Shown here: positions 60,548-64,000 of the stretch, piece by piece
Numbering within the stretch: position 1 is the stretch's first letter
Layout: each line of letters starts with the position of its first letter
From: Achromobacter sp. AONIH1
Lineage (GTDB): Bacteria > Pseudomonadota > Gammaproteobacteria > Burkholderiales > Burkholderiaceae_B
Assembly (NCBI RefSeq): GCF_002902905.1
Contig: NZ_CP026124.1
Coordinates: 6,510,001-6,574,000, forward strand
Direction of reading: 5' to 3'
DNA: 64,000 nucleotides
Translations under genes and position numbers: made by a program
Notes under the pieces: model-generated
The model's database searches: none
The model's input: only the letters and a program-made list of their open reading frames with translations
Told to the model about the DNA's origin: nothing

Positions 60548-61639
60548 ATGGCGCGCCTGTCACCCCAAAAGATCCCGCCAGGCCGGCTGACATGCCTGAT
60601 GGCGGCCGCGCTCTGCGCCGTCCCGGTCCTGGCGGCCGAACGCGTCGACATTCCCGGCTATGAAGCCCGGGCCGGCGCGCAATACCGCTACCGCGTCCAG
60701 AAGACGACCGAGACGGACATGTCATCCTGGCCGGGCGCGCCGGTCGCCGCGCCGGTGGTCATGCGCGGGGATTTCCTGCTGTCGGCGACCGTGCTGACAC
60801 GGGATGAGACCGGGCTGCGGATGCGCTGGGACCTGTCCGCCGACCTGCCCGCCGATGCCACGGGCGGCGCCGGCGCCTATCCGCTCAATGCCCTGTACGG
60901 CGGCACCTTGGCCGCCTATGGCCTGCGCCAGCTGGAGATCGACACCGATCCGACCGGCACGCCCACGGCCGTGCCCGGCGCCGACGCGATCATCGCCACG
61001 CTGGAACGGACCCTGGCCGCGACCGGACCGGGCGGAGCCGTCGCGCCGCCGGACAGCGCCGCCCGGCGCGCGCTGGCAACGATCAAGGCCAACCCGCTGG
61101 CCATCGTCGGCGTGCTGGCGCCCGAAAGCGCGACGCTCGCGCTGGCGCAATCCTCGCAGGCCTCGGCCTTCGCCATCGGCCAGGAGTGGACCGTGCCGGG
61201 CAGCGAAGACATCCGGGGCGTTCGCATCGCCACCGCCACGACATGGCGGCTGGACGCCTACGACCCGGCCAGCCGGCGCGCTACCTTCAGCGCGCGCCTG
61301 GCCTATGACCAGGACGCCTTCCGCCAATCGCAGCGCGCCACGATCGACGCCATGGTCGCTACCCTGGGCGAACGGGCGAAATCGCTGACGGACGCGCAAT
61401 GGGCCCGCATCCGCGACGCAGAAAAGCAGCGCGCCATGCGCTTCGTGATCTCGACCCGAGATGGCGCGACCGTCGAGGCCCTGGAAAACATGACGATCAG
61501 CGTGGGCGGCATGACGATGACGTCGGCCTGGCACGTCTGGCGCGATGACCAGCCGCCGCTACTGCCCGCGCCGCCCGCCTGGAGCGCCGCCGCGCCGGAC
61601 GGCCAGGGGCCCGACGCGCAACCGGCGACAGGCCGATAA
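60548..61639 (+). CDS. secreted protein of unknown family
   Basis: A 363-residue protein with a signal peptide (about residues 1-29, core TCLMAAALCAVPVLA). The mature part is beta-prone and ends in a Pro/Ala-rich tail. No family was recognised. Segments such as YRYRVQKTTETDMSSWPG and YDQDAFRQSQRATIDAMVATLGERAKSLTDAQWARI show a strand-rich body with a helical insertion. It lies 4 bases after the MFS stop, suggesting a joint function. It is convergent with the Crp/Fnr-type gene. Function unknown. Confidence 0.8.
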   Translation: MARLSPQKIPPGRLTCLMAAALCAVPVLAAERVDIPGYEARAGAQYRYRVQKTTETDMSSWPGAPVAAPVVMRGDFLLSATVLTRDETGLRMRWDLSADLPADATGGAGAYPLNALYGGTLAAYGLRQLEIDTDPTGTPTAVPGADAIIATLERTLAATGPGGAVAPPDSAARRALATIKANPLAIVGVLAPESATLALAQSSQASAFAIGQEWTVPGSEDIRGVRIATATTWRLDAYDPASRRATFSARLAYDQDAFRQSQRATIDAMVATLGERAKSLTDAQWARIRDAEKQRAMRFVISTRDGATVEALENMTISVGGMTMTSAWHVWRDDQPPLLPAPPAWSAAAPDGQGPDAQPATGR

Positions 61640-61667
61640 GCTCGCCGCGAACGCCGGAGGCGACCGC

Positions 61668-62441
61668 TCAGGCGTCCGGCTCGCGCTCGGGCGCGGCGTC
61701 GCCCTTGAGCTTGGCGTGCTCATGCAGGGCCTCGCTGTCCAGAATGGTCAGCCCGCCATAGCGCGTCTGCAGCACGCCGTCGCGCGCCAGCCGCGTGAGC
61801 GCGGCGTTGCAGCGCTGGCGCGAGACGCCGCACAGGCTGGCGATTTCCTCCTGCGATATCTTCAACCGCCCATTGGTGCCCGAATGCGACTCCGCCGCCA
61901 GCTGCGCGGCGACGGCCCGCGCCACCATGGTGTCCACGTCCAGCAGCACGTTGCCGCTGTAGCTGGCCATCAGCCAGTCCACCCGCTGCGCCAGGTGCAT
62001 CATGAGCGCCTGGGTGAACGCGATATTGTGGTTCCACAGCCGTTCGCAGATATCGCGCGGCAGGATCACCACGCGGCTCGGCCGCAGGGCGACCACTTCG
62101 TAATCGAAAGGCGCGGCGCGCAGCATGGTGGCCTCGCCGAACCAGCTGCCGGTGCTGAAACCCGCCAGCGACAGGGTCTTGCCGTCGATGCCGGGCGAGG
62201 ACCATTTCACCAGCCCGTCGACCACGCCGTACCAGCCGGGCGAGCGCGCGCCCATGCGGAACAGGTACTCGCCCTTGCGCAGCGACACCAGCCGCAGGCC
62301 GGCGCGAATCTCGGCGCGCTCCGGCGCCGGCAGGCCGTTGTACCAGGGCACCACGTCCAGCATCCGGTCCACCGCGCCCTGCGCCTGCCGCCCGCGCGCG
62401 CTCGACGGTCCTTCCCCTGTACTCGCAGGCGCTGTGCGCAT
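61668..62441 (-). CDS. Crp/Fnr-family transcriptional regulator
   Basis: A 257-residue regulator. A cyclic-nucleotide-binding-type beta-roll spans about residues 25-145 (LVSLRKGEYLFRMGARSPGWYGVVDGLVKW), followed by the dimer helix and a winged helix-turn-helix (LKISQEEIASLCGVSRQRCNAALTRLARDGVLQTRYGGLTILD). The cluster of N-terminal Cys found in Fnr is absent, so it is not an iron-sulfur oxygen sensor. GAGGA lies just before the ATG. It is divergent from the substrate-binding protein gene, with palindromes between them. Confidence 0.92.
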   Translation of the reverse strand: MRTAPASTGEGPSSARGRQAQGAVDRMLDVVPWYNGLPAPERAEIRAGLRLVSLRKGEYLFRMGARSPGWYGVVDGLVKWSSPGIDGKTLSLAGFSTGSWFGEATMLRAAPFDYEVVALRPSRVVILPRDICERLWNHNIAFTQALMMHLAQRVDWLMASYSGNVLLDVDTMVARAVAAQLAAESHSGTNGRLKISQEEIASLCGVSRQRCNAALTRLARDGVLQTRYGGLTILDSEALHEHAKLKGDAAPEREPDA

Positions 62442-62495
62442 GGTGTCCTCATTGCCGGCTGCGTGGCCGCGTCCAGGTAAACCCTAGGATTCTTT

Positions 62496-62523
62496 GTCAC
62501 CATGGTGACTGTCCGCGCGACAG
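62496..62523. promoter_or_regulatory. palindromes between Crp/Fnr gene and binding-protein gene
   Basis: GTCACCATGGTGAC (62496-62509) is a perfect 14-base palindrome. CTGTC-CGCGC-GACAG follows at 62509-62523. They lie in the 138-base divergent region, 57-84 bases before the binding-protein start. They are a natural candidate operator for the adjacent Crp/Fnr regulator, although the GTCAC...GTGAC order differs from the standard Crp half-sites. Confidence 0.55.
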
Positions 62524-62579
62524 GCCCGGCCACAGAATAAGAGAGCCCATCGGGTCAAAAAACATAAGAGGAGACTGGA

Positions 62580-63794
62580 ATGTTGTCAATGTCGCGCGCC
62601 TTGTCCGCCGCCCTGTGCGGCGCCGCCTTGTCCGTCGGTTCCGGCGCCGCCCAGGCGCAGTTCTCGGACGATGTCATCCGGATCGGTTTCATCACCGACC
62701 TGTCGGGCGTGTACTCGGGCCCCGACGGCCCAGGCGGCGTCGAGGCCATCCGCATGGCCATCGAGGAAATGGGCGGCTCGATCGACGGCCGGAAGATCGA
62801 GCTGATCACCGCCGACCACCAGAACAAGGCCGACATCGCCTCGGCCAAGGCGCGCGAGTGGTTCGACCAGAAGGGCCTGGACGTGCTGATCGGCGGCACC
62901 AACTCCAGCGCCGCGCTGGCCATGTCGCGCGTGGCCGCCGACAAGAAGAAACCGATTATCGTGGTCGGCGCCGGCGCGCCGGCGCTGACCAACGAGCAGT
63001 GCACGCCCTATACGCTGAACTACGCCTACGACACCGTGGCGCTGGCGCGCGGCACCGGCGACGCGGTGGTCAAGGCCGGCGGCAAGACCTGGTACTTCCT
63101 GACGGCCGACTATGCCTTCGGCGCGGCGCTGCAGGCCGACACCACCAGCGTGGTGCAGGCCGGCGGCGGCAAGGTGCTGGGCTCGGTCAAGCATCCGCTG
63201 TCGTCCAGCGACTTCTCCTCTTTCCTTCTGCAGGCGCAAAGCAGCAAGGCCGAGATCCTGGCCCTGGCCAACGCCGGCGCCGACGCCACCAACGCGATCA
63301 AGGCGGCCAATGAATTCGGCCTGACCAAGACCATGAAGCTGGCCGGCCTGATCATGTTCATCAACGACATCCACGCCATGGGCCTGCCGGCCACGCAGGG
63401 CATGTACCTGACCGACAGCTGGTACTGGAACAGCTCGGACGCCGCCCGCGCCTGGAGCCGCGAGTTCTTCAAGCGGCACAAGAGCATGCCCTCGTCGCTG
63501 CAGGCCGCCGACTATTCCGCCGCGCTGCAATACCTGCGCGCCGTCAAGGCCACCGGCACCGACGACGCCGACAAGGTGCTGGCCTATCTGCGCGCCAACA
63601 AGCTCAACGACCTGTACCTGAAGGACGGCGTGGTTCGCCCGGACGGCCGCGTGGTGCACGACATGTACCTGCTGCAGGTCAAGACGCCGGAACAGTCCAA
63701 GGAACCCTGGGACTACTTCAACGTGGTGCAGACCATCGACGGCAACGAAGCCTTCACCAAGCAATCGGAAAGTCGCTGCGCGCTGTGGAAATAA
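62580..63794 (+). CDS. ABC transporter substrate-binding protein, branched-chain (LivJ-like) type
   Basis: A 404-residue periplasmic binding protein of the Peripla_BP_6 family. The signal peptide ends near AQA-Q (residue 26-27). The mature part opens [36 protein letters not shown] and contains [29 protein letters not shown], both characteristic of LivJ/HAAT receptors. AGAGGAG lies about 6 bases before the ATG. The next gene is a beta-keto acid cleavage enzyme, so the ligand may be a carboxylic acid or carnitine-like compound rather than leucine. Permease and ATPase genes are not in the window. Confidence 0.92.
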   Translation: MLSMSRALSAALCGAALSVGSGAAQAQFSDDVIRIGFITDLSGVYSGPDGPGGVEAIRMAIEEMGGSIDGRKIELITADHQNKADIASAKAREWFDQKGLDVLIGGTNSSAALAMSRVAADKKKPIIVVGAGAPALTNEQCTPYTLNYAYDTVALARGTGDAVVKAGGKTWYFLTADYAFGAALQADTTSVVQAGGGKVLGSVKHPLSSSDFSSFLLQAQSSKAEILALANAGADATNAIKAANEFGLTKTMKLAGLIMFINDIHAMGLPATQGMYLTDSWYWNSSDAARAWSREFFKRHKSMPSSLQAADYSAALQYLRAVKATGTDDADKVLAYLRANKLNDLYLKDGVVRPDGRVVHDMYLLQVKTPEQSKEPWDYFNVVQTIDGNEAFTKQSESRCALWK

Positions 63795-63822
63795 GCCGCG
63801 CCCGACACTCAAGAGACCCGCC

Positions 63823-64000
63823 ATGGCAAAACGCAAAGTGATCGTGACCATCGCCCCCACCGGGGGCATGGCCTTCAAGAGCCAGAACCCCCACCTGCCC
63901 ACCCAGCCGGCCGAAATCGCCGAAGACGTCTACCGCTGCTACAACGCCGGCGCCAGCGTGGTCGCGCTGCATGCGCGCCGGCCCGACGACCAGGCCACCT
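63823..64000 (+). CDS. beta-keto acid cleavage enzyme (BKACE/DUF849), N-terminal part
   Basis: The first 59 residues of a protein cut by the right edge. It begins [18 protein letters not shown] and continues [28 protein letters not shown], the metal-binding N-terminal strand and first helix of the BKACE (DUF849) family. These zinc enzymes cleave beta-keto acids with acetyl-CoA to give acetoacetate and an acyl-CoA. It lies 28 bases after the binding-protein gene and is probably in the same operon. The catalytic C-terminal residues are outside the window. Confidence 0.85.
   Translation, partial: MAKRKVIVTIAPTGGMAFKSQNPHLPTQPAEIAEDVYRCYNAGASVVALHARRPDDQAT

Noticed and set aside
1..64000. tRNA or rRNA genes, CRISPR arrays, insertion sequences and prophage
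   Set aside because: No cloverleaf-like segment, regular short spacer repeats, transposase or integrase was recognised while reading both strands.

Overview
The window is GC-rich DNA from a free-living or opportunistic proteobacterium. The gene set suggests a beta-proteobacterium of the Bordetella/Achromobacter type (Alcaligenaceae). This is inference from the dense packing of LysR-type regulators, the ABC and TctAB uptake systems, the flavin hydroxylases and the large autotransporter with an extended signal peptide. No rRNA, tRNA, CRISPR array, insertion sequence or phage gene was recognised, so the window reads as chromosomal catabolic and accessory DNA.

Layout. 1-3.9 kb: miscellaneous genes (alpha/beta hydrolase, GNAT acetyltransferase, a Cys-rich protein, a serine beta-lactamase-fold hydrolase). 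4.1-12.3 kb: one tight plus-strand operon encoding an amidohydrolase, a sulfonate/taurine-type ABC importer with two permeases, an FMN-dependent monooxygenase of the NtaA/SnaA type and an FAD/NAD(P)-binding protein. It probably imports and cleaves one organosulfur or amine-type compound. 12.3-17.7 kb: AraC regulator, FAD hydroxylase, alpha/beta hydrolase and an MFS pump with a divergent LysR regulator. 18.3-20.2 kb: TctB-TctA without a binding protein. 20.4-21.5 kb: an RcsB-like response regulator with a stand-alone HPt protein. 21.5-22.4 kb: a gene-free, locally AT-rich stretch with strong palindromes. 22.4-27.2 kb: an M24-fold protein lacking metal ligands plus a TetR regulator, an AraC regulator divergent from an FAD hydroxylase, and a DUF2625 protein. 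27.2-28.8 kb: a 513-residue protein of unknown family.

29.0-36.4 kb: a minus-strand peptide-type ABC importer (DppA-B-C-D-F order) headed by a class V aminotransferase and divergent from a LysR regulator. 36.7-42.1 kb: a 1785-residue autotransporter adhesin that appears to start at TTG. 42.2-49.4 kb: a hydroxyquinol pathway (FAD hydroxylase, intradiol dioxygenase, maleylacetate reductase, Dabb protein, C-C hydrolase-like protein), a divergent LysR regulator and an outer-membrane MetA-type channel. Together these would take a resorcinol-like aromatic to 3-oxoadipate. 49.5-53.3 kb: DUF4261, a ribbon-helix-helix-like protein, LysR and MFS. 53.3-55.2 kb: HxlR divergent from SDR plus tautomerase, with a clear palindromic operator.

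55.2-59.0 kb: a D-tartrate-dehydratase-like enolase-superfamily enzyme downstream of a hybrid sensor kinase and NarL-type regulator. 59.3-61.6 kb: an MFS transporter and a secreted protein of unknown function. 61.7-64 kb: a Crp/Fnr regulator divergent from a branched-chain-type binding protein followed by the start of a beta-keto acid cleavage enzyme, which runs off the window.
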